NCBI GenBank assembly: GCA_038106185.1
Contig: JAYODE010000044.1
Location: 1 to 24,763 of the forward strand
DNA length: 24,763 nucleotides
Source: UBA4582 sp038106185
Lineage (GTDB): Bacteria > Pseudomonadota > Gammaproteobacteria > Pseudomonadales > Azotimanducaceae
Direction of reading: 5' to 3'
Shown here one piece after another: positions 16,616 through 24,563 of this stretch (its first letter is position 1; each line of letters opens with the position of its first letter). A model generated the notes under the pieces. It saw only the letters and a program-made list of their open reading frames with translations, had not been told where the DNA came from and searched no databases. A program made the position numbers and the translations under genes.

Positions 16616-16672
16616 GAGCGACCGGGGTCGGAGTAAAGTGCCGGAGCGATCGGGGTCGGAGTAAAGTGCCGG
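16616..16672 (+). repeat. dispersed repeat, two tandem copies
   Basis: A 28-bp unit occurs twice in tandem (16616-16643 and 16644-16671) with one base difference. Each contains the core GGTCGGAGTAAAGTGCCGG, the same family as the copies at 6776-6796 and 6956-6976 apart from one G-to-A change. They lie about 85 bp upstream of the sigma-factor gene. Confidence 0.85.
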
Positions 16673-16704
16673 GGTAAAAGGCCAGCAAATCATGGTTGTT
16701 TACT

Positions 16705-16725
16705 CCGGCACTTTACTCCGACCCC
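16705..16725 (-). repeat. dispersed repeat, inverted copy at gap edge
   Basis: Reverse complement of the 16624 and 16652 copies, 7 bp before the 100-N gap. ACCCCAAAAT occurs at 16721-16730, just before the gap, and again at 16833-16842, just after it, so the right gap edge probably lies inside another copy. From the sigma-factor start (16533) to 16852 I see nothing but these repeats, the gap and a short leader. Confidence 0.8.
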
Positions 16726-16732
16726 AAAATTG

Positions 16733-16832
16733 NNNNNNNNNNNNNNNNNNNNNNNNNNNNNNNNNNNNNNNNNNNNNNNNNNNNNNNNNNNNNNNNNNNN
16801 NNNNNNNNNNNNNNNNNNNNNNNNNNNNNNNN
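16733..16832. other. assembly gap, 100 N
   Basis: Exactly 100 undetermined bases, the usual placeholder for a gap of unknown size. Both edges carry the dispersed repeat. Missing sequence could be anything from a few bases to a whole mobile element, and the order of the two flanking blocks is not proven by this sequence. Confidence 0.95.
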
Positions 16833-16852
16833 ACCCCAAAATGGGTGGTGAT

Positions 16853-18460
16853 TTAGGCGAGTGAGAAGCCGTCGTAGTTTTTCTCGACCACGTCTTCACA
16901 CTTTTCTACATAGCCAACCCAGTCAACGTGAGGAAGGAATACCCGCGGTTTGCCGGGTATGTTGTCGCCAAAATACCAGTTGGCACCAGCCGTAAACAGG
17001 GTGGTGTGACCTAACTCACTGACATGCGCAACCCAGGGCTCTTCGGCTTCAAGTTTCGCTTCAATACGGGTTTGCTCGTTATCGCGCATATGCACCAGGG
17101 TATCGGCAACAAAGTTTACGTGCTGTTCAATGGCGACCATCATATTGGTCAGCACCGATGGGCTACCTGGGCCGGTGATCACATACATGTTGGGAAAGCC
17201 TTCGGCGCAAAGTCCTAGATAAGCTTTTGGACCCTCGGCCCACTTGTCTTTGAGTAATCGGCCGCCGCGGCCGCGGATTTCCATTTTATTCAGCGTCCCC
17301 GTCAGTGCATCGAAGCCGGTAGCGAAGATGACGCAGTCAACTTCATGGTTGATCCCATTGGCGCGAATACCGGTTTCGGTAAATCGTTCAATGCCGTTGT
17401 CTCGAATATCGACCAGGGTGACGTTGTCACGATTAAAGGTTTCAAAATAATTGGTATCCAGTACCGGGCGTTTGCTGGCATAGACAAAGTTAGGGCAGAG
17501 CTTTTCTGCCAGTTCGGGGTCCTTAACAATGCCGCGAATCTTATTCCGAACGAAGTCGGCAATGGTTTCATTCGCTACGCGATCCGAGCCTGAATCGGCA
17601 TAGGCGACGAGAAATGCAAAACCGCCCATTTGCCAGCGGCGCTCGTATTCGGCGTTTCGCTCCTCGTCGCTCACATCAAACGTGTTGGTCTCAAAGTTGC
17701 CAGACACTTCCTGCGCGAAGGGACTGTGATAATTCTCATTGCGATATTCTGCATATCGGCTCTTGATCTGTTTTTCAATTTCCGGATTCAAGGGCTCATT
17801 ATGCTGCGGAATAGTGAATTGGGGCGTACGCTGAAAGGAGTAGAGGTGATCAGCAATTTCTGCAACCGCTGGAATTGCCTGTATGGCGGTCGACCCACAG
17901 CCGATAATGGCGACCTTTTTGCCGGTTAAATCTACCGGCTCCTCGGGCCAGCGACCCGAGTGATAGGCCTCGCCCTGGTAGTCGTTGAAGCCTTCAAATT
18001 CGGGAATGTTGGAGGTCGAGAGACAGCCAGTGGCCAGTACAAAATGCCTGGCGGTCACCGACTCGCCGGCATCGGTGGTAATGGTCCAGACGTCGTTGCT
18101 CTCATCAAAAATGGCGCTGACGATACGCGTGTTAAACTGCATGTCTTTACGCAGATCGAACCGTTCAACCACGTGATTCGCATAGTCGAGGATGTCAGCC
18201 TGATCGGAGTATTTATTTTTCCAGCGCCATTCCTGCTGCAGGCTTTCGTCAAAGCTATAGGAATATTGCAAGCTGGGAATGTCGCAACGGGCGCCGGGAT
18301 AGCGGTTCCAGTACCAGGTGCCACCGACACCATTCGCTGCTTCGTAGACTCGAGTCCTAAAGCCTTTGTTGCGCAAGTTGTACAGGGCGTAAATACCGGC
18401 GAAGCCCGCACCCACCACGACTGCGTCAAGGTCTGTTGCTGTTGAATTGGCAGCGCTCAT
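16853..18460 (-). CDS. Baeyer-Villiger monooxygenase (type I, FAD/NADPH)
   Basis: The 535-aa product matches cyclohexanone/phenylacetone-type Baeyer-Villiger monooxygenases. GAGFAG (17-22) is the FAD Rossmann motif, GVGGTWYWNRYPGARCD (44-60) follows, and GCGSTA (187-192) is the NADPH Rossmann motif. The family fingerprint FxGxxxHxxxW(P/D) appears as YQGEAYHSGRWP (161-172), with Tyr in the first position. ATGFDA and ITGPGSPSVLTNM near the C-terminus are also typical. The enzyme inserts oxygen next to a ketone, giving an ester or lactone; cyclic, terpenoid or steroid ketones are common substrates. The start has AAGGA nine bases upstream. Its stop lies 20 bp from the 100-N gap, but the C-terminus looks complete. 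The methyltransferase gene is 162 bp upstream. Confidence 0.95.
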   Translation of the reverse strand: MSAANSTATDLDAVVVGAGFAGIYALYNLRNKGFRTRVYEAANGVGGTWYWNRYPGARCDIPSLQYSYSFDESLQQEWRWKNKYSDQADILDYANHVVERFDLRKDMQFNTRIVSAIFDESNDVWTITTDAGESVTARHFVLATGCLSTSNIPEFEGFNDYQGEAYHSGRWPEEPVDLTGKKVAIIGCGSTAIQAIPAVAEIADHLYSFQRTPQFTIPQHNEPLNPEIEKQIKSRYAEYRNENYHSPFAQEVSGNFETNTFDVSDEERNAEYERRWQMGGFAFLVAYADSGSDRVANETIADFVRNKIRGIVKDPELAEKLCPNFVYASKRPVLDTNYFETFNRDNVTLVDIRDNGIERFTETGIRANGINHEVDCVIFATGFDALTGTLNKMEIRGRGGRLLKDKWAEGPKAYLGLCAEGFPNMYVITGPGSPSVLTNMMVAIEQHVNFVADTLVHMRDNEQTRIEAKLEAEEPWVAHVSELGHTTLFTAGANWYFGDNIPGKPRVFLPHVDWVGYVEKCEDVVEKNYDGFSLA

Positions 18461-18622
18461 GGTCGTTTATCCTTCATTAGTTGATCTCAACCCTGATTAC
18501 TACAGGACGCTCGACCTAATGTAAAGGGCTCCGACCATCTGGCCAGGCTTGAGGCTGTCGGGCTGGCGACGGTTGCCGCCAGATAGCAGCGCCTCAGTGA
18601 GGTCCTGGGATGACGGCGCCTG

Positions 18623-19234
18623 TCAGGCTTTGATTGCCTTTCTGCCCACCACCAGAAAGATGGGAAAAGCCTTGTTGGCCCGAGTAACGGTCTCAGCCGT
18701 GACGAACCGCACGTCTGTGAAGCCCTGTTGTTCGAGGCGTTTCTGCAGTGCTGCGCGTTCAAAGCCTTGGTGAAACACGCCCTGAGTGCCCGCCGAATGA
18801 AAGCTGCCATCTTCCTTGTCGAGATCAGCCAATGCGATTTGGCCGCCTTCCTTCAGGTGTGTGGCAAAGGTTTTAAGCATGTGGTCAGTATCTTCCACAT
18901 GGTGCATGGCCATGGCGCTGACTATGACATCAAACTGAGTAGTCAGTGGTTTTTCCATGATGTCCTGGCACAGAGTTTCGACCTGGTGCTTGAGTTCTGG
19001 CTTGGCCGCCAGCCGATCCAGCATCGCCTGGGATACGTCCACGGCGGTGATCTGGGCAACCCTCGGTGCCAAATGGCCGGAGATCAGGCCGGTACCGGCG
19101 CCAAAGTCCATGACGTGCATATCGGCATTAAATGCAAGCTGATCGAGCATCGCCGTGCTGATCGCCCGCGACAACCGGGTTTTGAAATCGTCTTGATCCC
19201 AGTTCTTGGCTTTCTCTTCGAATAGGTCAACCAT
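18623..19234 (-). CDS. class I SAM-dependent methyltransferase
   Basis: From the ATG at 19232-19234 the product is 203 aa. DFGAGTGL (43-50) is the SAM-binding motif I, AVDVS with Asp66 is the acidic residue after strand 2, and FDVIVSAMAMHHVED is motif IV, as in UbiE/methyltransferase-11-type enzymes. No signal peptide is present. A TTG at 19292-19294 would add 20 residues and is less likely. It would methylate a small molecule; O-methylation of a catechol or acid is possible, but the substrate cannot be told. It lies 99 bp after the arylsulfatase and before the Baeyer-Villiger gene on the same strand. The Shine-Dalgarno sequence is weak. Confidence 0.85.
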   Translation of the reverse strand: MVDLFEEKAKNWDQDDFKTRLSRAISTAMLDQLAFNADMHVMDFGAGTGLISGHLAPRVAQITAVDVSQAMLDRLAAKPELKHQVETLCQDIMEKPLTTQFDVIVSAMAMHHVEDTDHMLKTFATHLKEGGQIALADLDKEDGSFHSAGTQGVFHQGFERAALQKRLEQQGFTDVRFVTAETVTRANKAFPIFLVVGRKAIKA

Positions 19235-19319
19235 GTTAGTTCTCGACAGCAAATAGCAATGACATTTGATCTGAACGCGGCTGATCCTCATCAAAGGCTG
19301 AGGTGAGTCAGCGACTCTT

Positions 19320-19336
19320 TAAGCCCTATGGGCTTA
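19320..19336. repeat. perfect 7-bp inverted repeat at the arylsulfatase stop
   Basis: TAAGCCC-TAT-GGGCTTA spans 19320-19336 and includes the TAA of the arylsulfatase gene (19334-19336). It could fold into a compact hairpin in the minus-strand transcript but is followed by AAAGAG rather than a T-tract. It is therefore more likely an mRNA-stability or pause element than a terminator. Confidence 0.4.
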
Positions 19337-21664
19337 TTGAGAGCTGAGCCCCGCAGCAAATCGCGCCTTTCTCTCGGCCTGCTGCACCGCGTCGCTCGGC
19401 TCATTCAAACGTTCGAGTGTGACGCCATGAATCTCCCCGGCAAAGGCGAAGTTGTGTGGATAGGGTCCCACCGGTGAGCCTGTGTCACGACCCACATCAA
19501 AGGTTTCGCCACTCATGGAGAAGACCACGGGTACTGTGCGCTCGATTCGCGCCTGACAGACCATGACAGAATCGACATACAGACTCGCCAGGCCGCCGGC
19601 AGCAAAGCCGCCATCATGAACATAGTGCAGCATCAGCACATGGATGCCGGCCGCCAGTGGTTTATCCGCTTTCAAAAAAGTCAATTCGTGACCGAACCAG
19701 TTGTAAAGATAGGTGGGTATTCCCTGTTCATCGAGATACAGACTCCAGCCCGCCATATTGCCGCCCTGGCAGGCAATCACGCCGCTGCTGGGCGCTGCGC
19801 TGAGGCTGATGTCGGCCGTGATGCGATAGGAAACGTTTTTCAGGTTAATAATCGCGTGTTCCGGCATCCGCGTATGGGCGCGGGTATAGGTCATGGATGA
19901 ATAACCATCCAGCGAATGCGGCACCGAATAGTCGCCACCCCGTTTGGCCGAGGCATCGCGCAGGGGATAGATGCCATAGCGTTGCGCCTCTTCGTCAAAC
20001 AGCCGCTGCAGGGCCGTCAGCTTATCGGGATGCACCAGTGCCAGGTCTTGACTCTGAGAATAGTCGTTGGCGACGTGATACAGTTCCCAGCGTTCCTGCT
20101 CGCCGTCGAATTCAAAGCCGGCGAAACGAACCCAGGGCAGGCGCCCGTGAAAGCAGGAGGCCATCCAGCCGTCGTGATAGATAGCGCGATTACCCAGAAT
20201 CTCAAAATACTGAGTCACGTGAGTGCTGGGTGCCGCTGAGTCATTAAAGGTATAGGCCATGCTCGTGCCATGGATTGGGTCCTGAGCAATGCCATTGACC
20301 TTGTTTGGCGGCGCAATGCCGGCGACCTCTAAAATGGTCGGAAAAATATCGATCACATGATGGAATTGGCTGCGTAACCCGCCCGCCTGCGGAATGCTAT
20401 TCGGCCAGGAGACAGCCAGCGCATTGCGGGTACCACCAAAGTGCGAGGCCACCTGTTTCATCCATTGAAAAGGTGAGTCCAGGGCCCAGGCCCAGCCGAT
20501 ATTGAAGTGGTTCTCACAGCGGTCAGTCCCAAAGTCAGCCATATGTTCCAGCAGCCACTCAGGATCTTCGGGTACGCCATTTTGAAATGAGGGCGCGCTC
20601 CAAGCCCCATGCACGGTGCCTTCTGCTGAGGCACCATTATCGCCGGTGAGGTAAATCACCAGCGTGTTGTCGAAACAACCCAGCTCAGTCAGGCTGTCTA
20701 TGACCCGTTCTACCTGCGCATCCGTGTGGGCCAAAAATCCGGCAAAGACCTCCATCAAGCGAGCCGCGACCGGCTTGTAGCGATCAGGATAGTCATTCCA
20801 GGCCGGCACCTGTTCTGGTCGCTGGGTCAGCACAGTGTCGGCGGGGATAACCCCTGATGCCAATTGCCGAGCATAGATGTCGGCTCGCAGTTGATCCCAG
20901 CCTTGGTCGAACTGGCCCTTGAAAGCGTCACTCCACTCGGGCGCAACATGATGCGGCGCATGGACCGCTGCCGGCGCAAAATAACAGAAGAAGGGTTTGT
21001 CCGGCGCAGAGGCTTTTTGCCGCGCAATCCATTCAATCGCCTTGTCAGCCAGGTCTTCGCTCAGATGATAGCCTGGCTGATTGCGGTGAGGCTCAATCGG
21101 TGTGGTCTGATCATAAACCGGCGGCTCCCAGTGCGAGGCTTCGGCGCCTATGATGCCGTAGAACCGCTCAAAACCCATGCCCGTCGGCCATCGATCAAAG
21201 GGGCCGGCAGGGTTCTGCTCCCAGGAGGGCGTCAGATGCCATTTGCCGAAACAGCCAGTTGAGTAGCCGTTTTGTTTGAGGATCTCGGCGAGGGTTGCCG
21301 TCTCTGGTGGTATGGCACTGTCATACGCCGGAAAACTATTGGCGATCTCGGTAATGCCACCCATGTGCACGCTGTGATGATTGCGGCCGGTCAGCAGTGC
21401 GGCGCGGGTCGGCGAGCACAGAGCGGTGGTGTGAAACTGATTGTAGCGCAGGCCTCTGGCCGCAATCTTGTCGACGCCAGGCGTTGGCACCGGTCCACCA
21501 AAGGTGCTGCAGGTGCCGTAGCCCACATCGTCAAGCATGACTAACAAGACATTGGGTGCGCCGGCGGCACGTTTGTCCAGCTTCAGTTTGCTGGGCTGGG
21601 CGTCTTGATAAAGCCGGGCTATCTTGCCATCAAAAGTCTCTGAGGAGCGGGGTATGTCAGTCAT
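19334..21664 (-). CDS. type I arylsulfatase (formylglycine-dependent)
   Basis: The 776-aa product is a sulfatase of alkaline-phosphatase fold. VMLDDVGYG with Asp45/Asp46 binds the metal. CSPTRAALLTG (83-93) is the signature whose Cys83 is converted to formylglycine, GKWHL supplies the Lys/His pair, and TGDNG supplies further metal ligands. Length exceeds the roughly 530 aa of Pseudomonas arylsulfatase; the extra C-terminal 230 residues look like a beta-rich domain, as in long bacterial members. No signal peptide is seen, so desulfation would be cytoplasmic. The maturation enzyme is not encoded in the window. Its ATG overlaps the stop of the alkylsulfatase-like gene by 4 bp, so the two are coupled, suggesting consecutive or alternative attack on sulfate esters. 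Confidence 0.94.
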   Translation of the reverse strand: MTDIPRSSETFDGKIARLYQDAQPSKLKLDKRAAGAPNVLLVMLDDVGYGTCSTFGGPVPTPGVDKIAARGLRYNQFHTTALCSPTRAALLTGRNHHSVHMGGITEIANSFPAYDSAIPPETATLAEILKQNGYSTGCFGKWHLTPSWEQNPAGPFDRWPTGMGFERFYGIIGAEASHWEPPVYDQTTPIEPHRNQPGYHLSEDLADKAIEWIARQKASAPDKPFFCYFAPAAVHAPHHVAPEWSDAFKGQFDQGWDQLRADIYARQLASGVIPADTVLTQRPEQVPAWNDYPDRYKPVAARLMEVFAGFLAHTDAQVERVIDSLTELGCFDNTLVIYLTGDNGASAEGTVHGAWSAPSFQNGVPEDPEWLLEHMADFGTDRCENHFNIGWAWALDSPFQWMKQVASHFGGTRNALAVSWPNSIPQAGGLRSQFHHVIDIFPTILEVAGIAPPNKVNGIAQDPIHGTSMAYTFNDSAAPSTHVTQYFEILGNRAIYHDGWMASCFHGRLPWVRFAGFEFDGEQERWELYHVANDYSQSQDLALVHPDKLTALQRLFDEEAQRYGIYPLRDASAKRGGDYSVPHSLDGYSSMTYTRAHTRMPEHAIINLKNVSYRITADISLSAAPSSGVIACQGGNMAGWSLYLDEQGIPTYLYNWFGHELTFLKADKPLAAGIHVLMLHYVHDGGFAAGGLASLYVDSVMVCQARIERTVPVVFSMSGETFDVGRDTGSPVGPYPHNFAFAGEIHGVTLERLNEPSDAVQQAERKARFAAGLSSQ

Positions 21665-23403
21665 GCTGCGCTCACTGGTTGCAACGTGGGCAGATCAAAA
21701 CAGCTCAGAAAGCGCTGTACCTGGTCATCCCTGCCTGCCGTTTCGGCTGCGCCATCGGCGAGCAGGGTTGCCAATGCGACTTTGCCGCCGAGTAATTGTG
21801 CCCAAGCTGAGTGGCTGATGGTCAAGGTCAGATCGGCATTTGTGCCATCGGTTGGTATGGCCACCTGGTGCCGCAGGTGCAGTCCGGCGCGGCTGCCATC
21901 ATCAAAGGCGATACTCAGGTGGGTGTTCCAGCCACGCGCCCGTTCCGGCACCAGCAGAACCTTCAATACGGCCACACTCTCGGTAGGCGCTGCTTTCATG
22001 ATATCGGCGGTACGGAATCGATGGCCTCGCAGTCGCTCTACATCCAGCAGACCCTCAAGCTCGCGCGCTCGAGTGAGACACCAGTTGCGAATATTGGCTG
22101 CGGTGGTACTTTGTGCCACACCCCGCAGACCGGCGGCCAGGCGGTGGCGATCTTCAGTTTCACCCGCATCTGCGCGACCACGCTCATTCAGACCGGCGCG
22201 AACCAGCCAGCTGCTGAGCTCGATGGCCCAGCGATAGTCGTTGTCAATCAGAGCTTGGTCGATAATGTCGCGGACCCTGGCAACGCCACCAAAGCCTTCG
22301 ATCAGTTTGCGACCACGGTCAGGCGCCGGTGTGGGAAACAGTTTGGCTTCGTCTTCGTCGAACCAGCCGAAAAGTCCCGTGTAAATCTGTCGTACATGAT
22401 GTTCGACAACCCCATAGAACTGTTCGGTCTGATAGCGGCCCTGAAAGTGCTCAGGCAGCTGCACAAAGGTGATCATCTCGTCCAGAGTCAGGCCCAGATT
22501 TGCACCACGCACCGTTTGATCCCACAGGTATTGAATAGCATCACGCGCGTCGACGATGCTGTCGCTGATCAGTTGCGCGCCTTCCAGCGGTGGCCCATGG
22601 GCGCCGAGCAGATAATTGGCCTTCAGGCTTTCGAGTTGATCAAGGCCGCGCAATAGTACGCGCGGGTCGCGATATTCCTCACCTCGAATCGCGAACACAT
22701 TGAACAATGCCGGCCACAACAGATTATTGATCGCAACGCCCAGTTCTGGAAACCAGATGGTGACCGAGTCGGTGGCATCAGAGGGGGCTGGATAGATCTC
22801 GACCTGCAGCCCCGCAATCGACAAACGGGTATTTTCAGCAAAGGTATGTTGGGCAGGCAGATAGCCCCGCGTAAAGGGCGCATGCGCCGGATTTCGATAA
22901 AAACGCCCAAGACCGACATTGACCAGCCCGTCTTCACCTTCTGTGGGCAGCGCCACGGCGAATTGGTGGACCAGGCCGCGTGCACCGCGGGGTCCTACTT
23001 CACCACTGAATCTGGCGAGGTTTGCGGTAATGCCACTGTGGCCGTAAATCGGCAGATCTGCATTGCCGGACTCATCCAGCAAGGCCTGAGTTCCGCCCAC
23101 ATAATGAAAGTGAGTATAGATACAGGCGACGATAGGCACTTGGGTTTCCTGGCGAATTGCTGCCAGTGCTGCGTTCATCTCCTCTATGCACTCGCCTGTA
23201 TCGATGACGATAAGCCCCTCGGGTCCTTCGACAAACGACTGGTTAGAGAGACCATTGCCCACCATCGTCCAGGCATGGCTACCCAGCTTATAAAGTTTCT
23301 CTTCCAGTCGCTGGCTATGGGCTATGGTCGCAGGATGTGCGCGCTGACCCTGGGGTCCTGTGGTGGTTGCGCCTGGAGAAAAAGAAGCAGGTAGCGGATT
23401 CAT
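21661..23403 (-). CDS. alkylsulfatase-like metallo-beta-lactamase-fold protein with altered metal motif
   Basis: The 580-aa product follows the SdsA1 alkylsulfatase plan: an MBL domain (about 30-280), a dimerisation domain (about 280-430, with GLFGWFDEDEAKLFPTP) and a C-terminal SCP2-like domain. The start has AAGGA upstream and there is no signal peptide, unlike secreted SdsA1. The motif expected as THxHxDHxGG reads THFHYVGG (97-104): His98 and His100 remain, but the Asp-His pair is absent. His269 in LLGAHGPP matches a later ligand, while the two Glu ligands I recall for SdsA1 seem replaced (SDATDS, INNLLW). It may be a distinct subfamily, mononuclear or non-sulfatase. Tight coupling to a true arylsulfatase supports a sulfate-ester role. 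The extradiol-dioxygenase-like gene lies 165 bp upstream. Confidence 0.85.
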   Translation of the reverse strand: MNPLPASFSPGATTTGPQGQRAHPATIAHSQRLEEKLYKLGSHAWTMVGNGLSNQSFVEGPEGLIVIDTGECIEEMNAALAAIRQETQVPIVACIYTHFHYVGGTQALLDESGNADLPIYGHSGITANLARFSGEVGPRGARGLVHQFAVALPTEGEDGLVNVGLGRFYRNPAHAPFTRGYLPAQHTFAENTRLSIAGLQVEIYPAPSDATDSVTIWFPELGVAINNLLWPALFNVFAIRGEEYRDPRVLLRGLDQLESLKANYLLGAHGPPLEGAQLISDSIVDARDAIQYLWDQTVRGANLGLTLDEMITFVQLPEHFQGRYQTEQFYGVVEHHVRQIYTGLFGWFDEDEAKLFPTPAPDRGRKLIEGFGGVARVRDIIDQALIDNDYRWAIELSSWLVRAGLNERGRADAGETEDRHRLAAGLRGVAQSTTAANIRNWCLTRARELEGLLDVERLRGHRFRTADIMKAAPTESVAVLKVLLVPERARGWNTHLSIAFDDGSRAGLHLRHQVAIPTDGTNADLTLTISHSAWAQLLGGKVALATLLADGAAETAGRDDQVQRFLSCFDLPTLQPVSAA

Positions 23404-23453
23404 GCAAAGAGTTCCTTCTAAATTGAAGACTAAATCCCGACAAGACTCAGCCG

Positions 23454-23568
23454 TTAAAAGACGCGGTGCGGAACGGGCAAAATGTTCTGTACCAGGCCTG
23501 GGTTAGCACCTAGCATATCGAAAATCTGGGGAATAGATAACCCTGAAGTGAGGCGATTCCGGGACTGG
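23454..23568 (-). other. spacer with an open tail in another frame after the VOC gene
   Basis: The 165-bp spacer between the VOC gene stop and the MBL gene start contains an open minus-strand frame, different from that of the VOC gene, ending at TAA (23454-23456). It reads SGLSIPQIFDMLGANPGL and ends PVPHRVF. Codon choice looks ordinary, so it could be the remnant of a longer C-terminus lost by frameshift, a small gene fragment, or chance. No start with a ribosome site was found. Confidence 0.2.
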
Positions 23569-24492
23569 CTACTGTCCTGGTCCGCCATCTGGTCCCCAGA
23601 GATTGCCCGCCATTTCACTGATGGGCTTTCTAAAGGAGCCAGAAGCGACATTAAACAGATCACCATCGGTAAAATGCTCCACCATGAAGCCATAGGGGTC
23701 CTTCCAGTAGTCAAATACCTGACTGCCAAGAAGATGTTTGCCGACGCCAAAGGAGTGCCGGTAACCGGCGCGTTTAAGGTCATAGTGACTCTTCATCAGC
23801 ACGTCCCAGTCAGCAACCTCAAAGGCGGCGTGGTTGAATTCCGCCTTGCCGGCATGCACCAGGAACAAGGTATGGTGATCAACGTATTCGTCGCCTCGGT
23901 CACAACGCAGAAAGGCACCCAGGGTGAATTCGCCCTGTTCGTTGGGAACAAAGATTTCATCGCTGGTAATCAGGCCAAAACGCGACTTGTACCAGGCTTC
24001 GCTTTCGCGGAAATCCTTGACCATCAGCACGCAATGACCCAGGCGTTTCACGATCGCATCGCCCGGGGTGAGCGCCACACGCTCGCCCAGTCTGGGCGTA
24101 GCCTGGCTGTTGTTCAGGGCAGGGCGGTTCGGACTTGCCAGCGCAGGTTGTTTGGTCATGCCCCAAACAACCTCCACGGTATGGCCGCTGGGATCAGTCA
24201 GGCGAATGAGCTTGCCGCCACCGGGCAGGTCACTGTCTTCAACGGGTACGCCATCGATCGCGGCGATAAACTCGAGGGCTGCCTCTGAGCTGGCTTCAAA
24301 ACCGATGCCGGCAAAACTCGGTTCTCCCTGTTCGGCGAGATAGCTGAAAGCGACGGCATCGGTGCCTCTGGCCCAGAGTCGATCTCCGACCAGCGTTGTT
24401 TTAAGGCCAAAATCTTCGAGAAAGGTTTGTTGCTGCTGCAGGTTCGGCAGACGAAATCGCACATAGATGAGATCGCTGATGACGTGTTCCAT
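23569..24492 (-). CDS. extradiol ring-cleavage dioxygenase-like protein (VOC family)
   Basis: From the ATG at 24490-24492, after a GAGAG-type ribosome site, the product is 307 aa. It has two vicinal-oxygen-chelate domains (about 4-112 and 150-275), the size of type I extradiol dioxygenases. The metal triad can be placed at His153 (RLGHCVLMV), His221 (FNHAAFEV) and Glu272 (GFMVEHF), with spacing close to that of BphC (146/210/260). KDPYGFMVEH before the Glu is typical. Such Fe(II) or Mn(II) enzymes cleave catechols beside a hydroxyl. The N-terminal domain keeps the fold only. An upstream start at 24552 would run through the promoter and is rejected. It is divergent from a TetR-type gene, its likely regulator, and is first of the sulfatase/BVMO series. 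Confidence 0.87.
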   Translation of the reverse strand: MEHVISDLIYVRFRLPNLQQQQTFLEDFGLKTTLVGDRLWARGTDAVAFSYLAEQGEPSFAGIGFEASSEAALEFIAAIDGVPVEDSDLPGGGKLIRLTDPSGHTVEVVWGMTKQPALASPNRPALNNSQATPRLGERVALTPGDAIVKRLGHCVLMVKDFRESEAWYKSRFGLITSDEIFVPNEQGEFTLGAFLRCDRGDEYVDHHTLFLVHAGKAEFNHAAFEVADWDVLMKSHYDLKRAGYRHSFGVGKHLLGSQVFDYWKDPYGFMVEHFTDGDLFNVASGSFRKPISEMAGNLWGPDGGPGQ

Positions 24493-24507
24493 TTCTCTCT
24501 CGCTAAC

Positions 24508-24552
24508 TTGACGACTGCCCAAAACTATATATAGGGTTTTGTCACTCGACAA
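24508..24552. promoter_or_regulatory. divergent promoter and palindrome between the VOC and TetR-type genes
   Basis: For the minus strand, TTGTCG (24547-24552), a 17-bp spacer and TATAGT (24524-24529) make a good sigma-70 promoter, starting transcription about 25 bases before the dioxygenase start. For the plus strand, TTGACG (24508-24513) and TATAGG (24530-24535) with a 16-bp spacer face the TetR-type gene. The perfect palindrome CTATATATAG (24525-24534), extended by AAAA on the left and TTTT on the right with a 2-base offset, overlaps both -10 boxes. This is an ideal site for autoregulation. Confidence 0.5.
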
Positions 24553-24563
24553 GTTAAGTCCCT

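Noticed and set aside
18570..18590. CTGGCG...CGCCAG hairpin between the methyltransferase and Baeyer-Villiger genes as a terminator
   Set aside because: Only a 6-bp stem and no T-tract on the minus strand.
21811..22656. Long plus-strand open frame (281 codons) inside the alkylsulfatase-like gene
   Set aside because: It lies antisense to a recognisable gene, has no known motif, and such shadows are expected in moderately GC-rich coding DNA.
23482..24288. Plus-strand open frame (268 codons) antisense to the dioxygenase gene
   Set aside because: The minus-strand frame has a complete two-domain VOC pattern with metal ligands and a ribosome site; the plus frame has neither.
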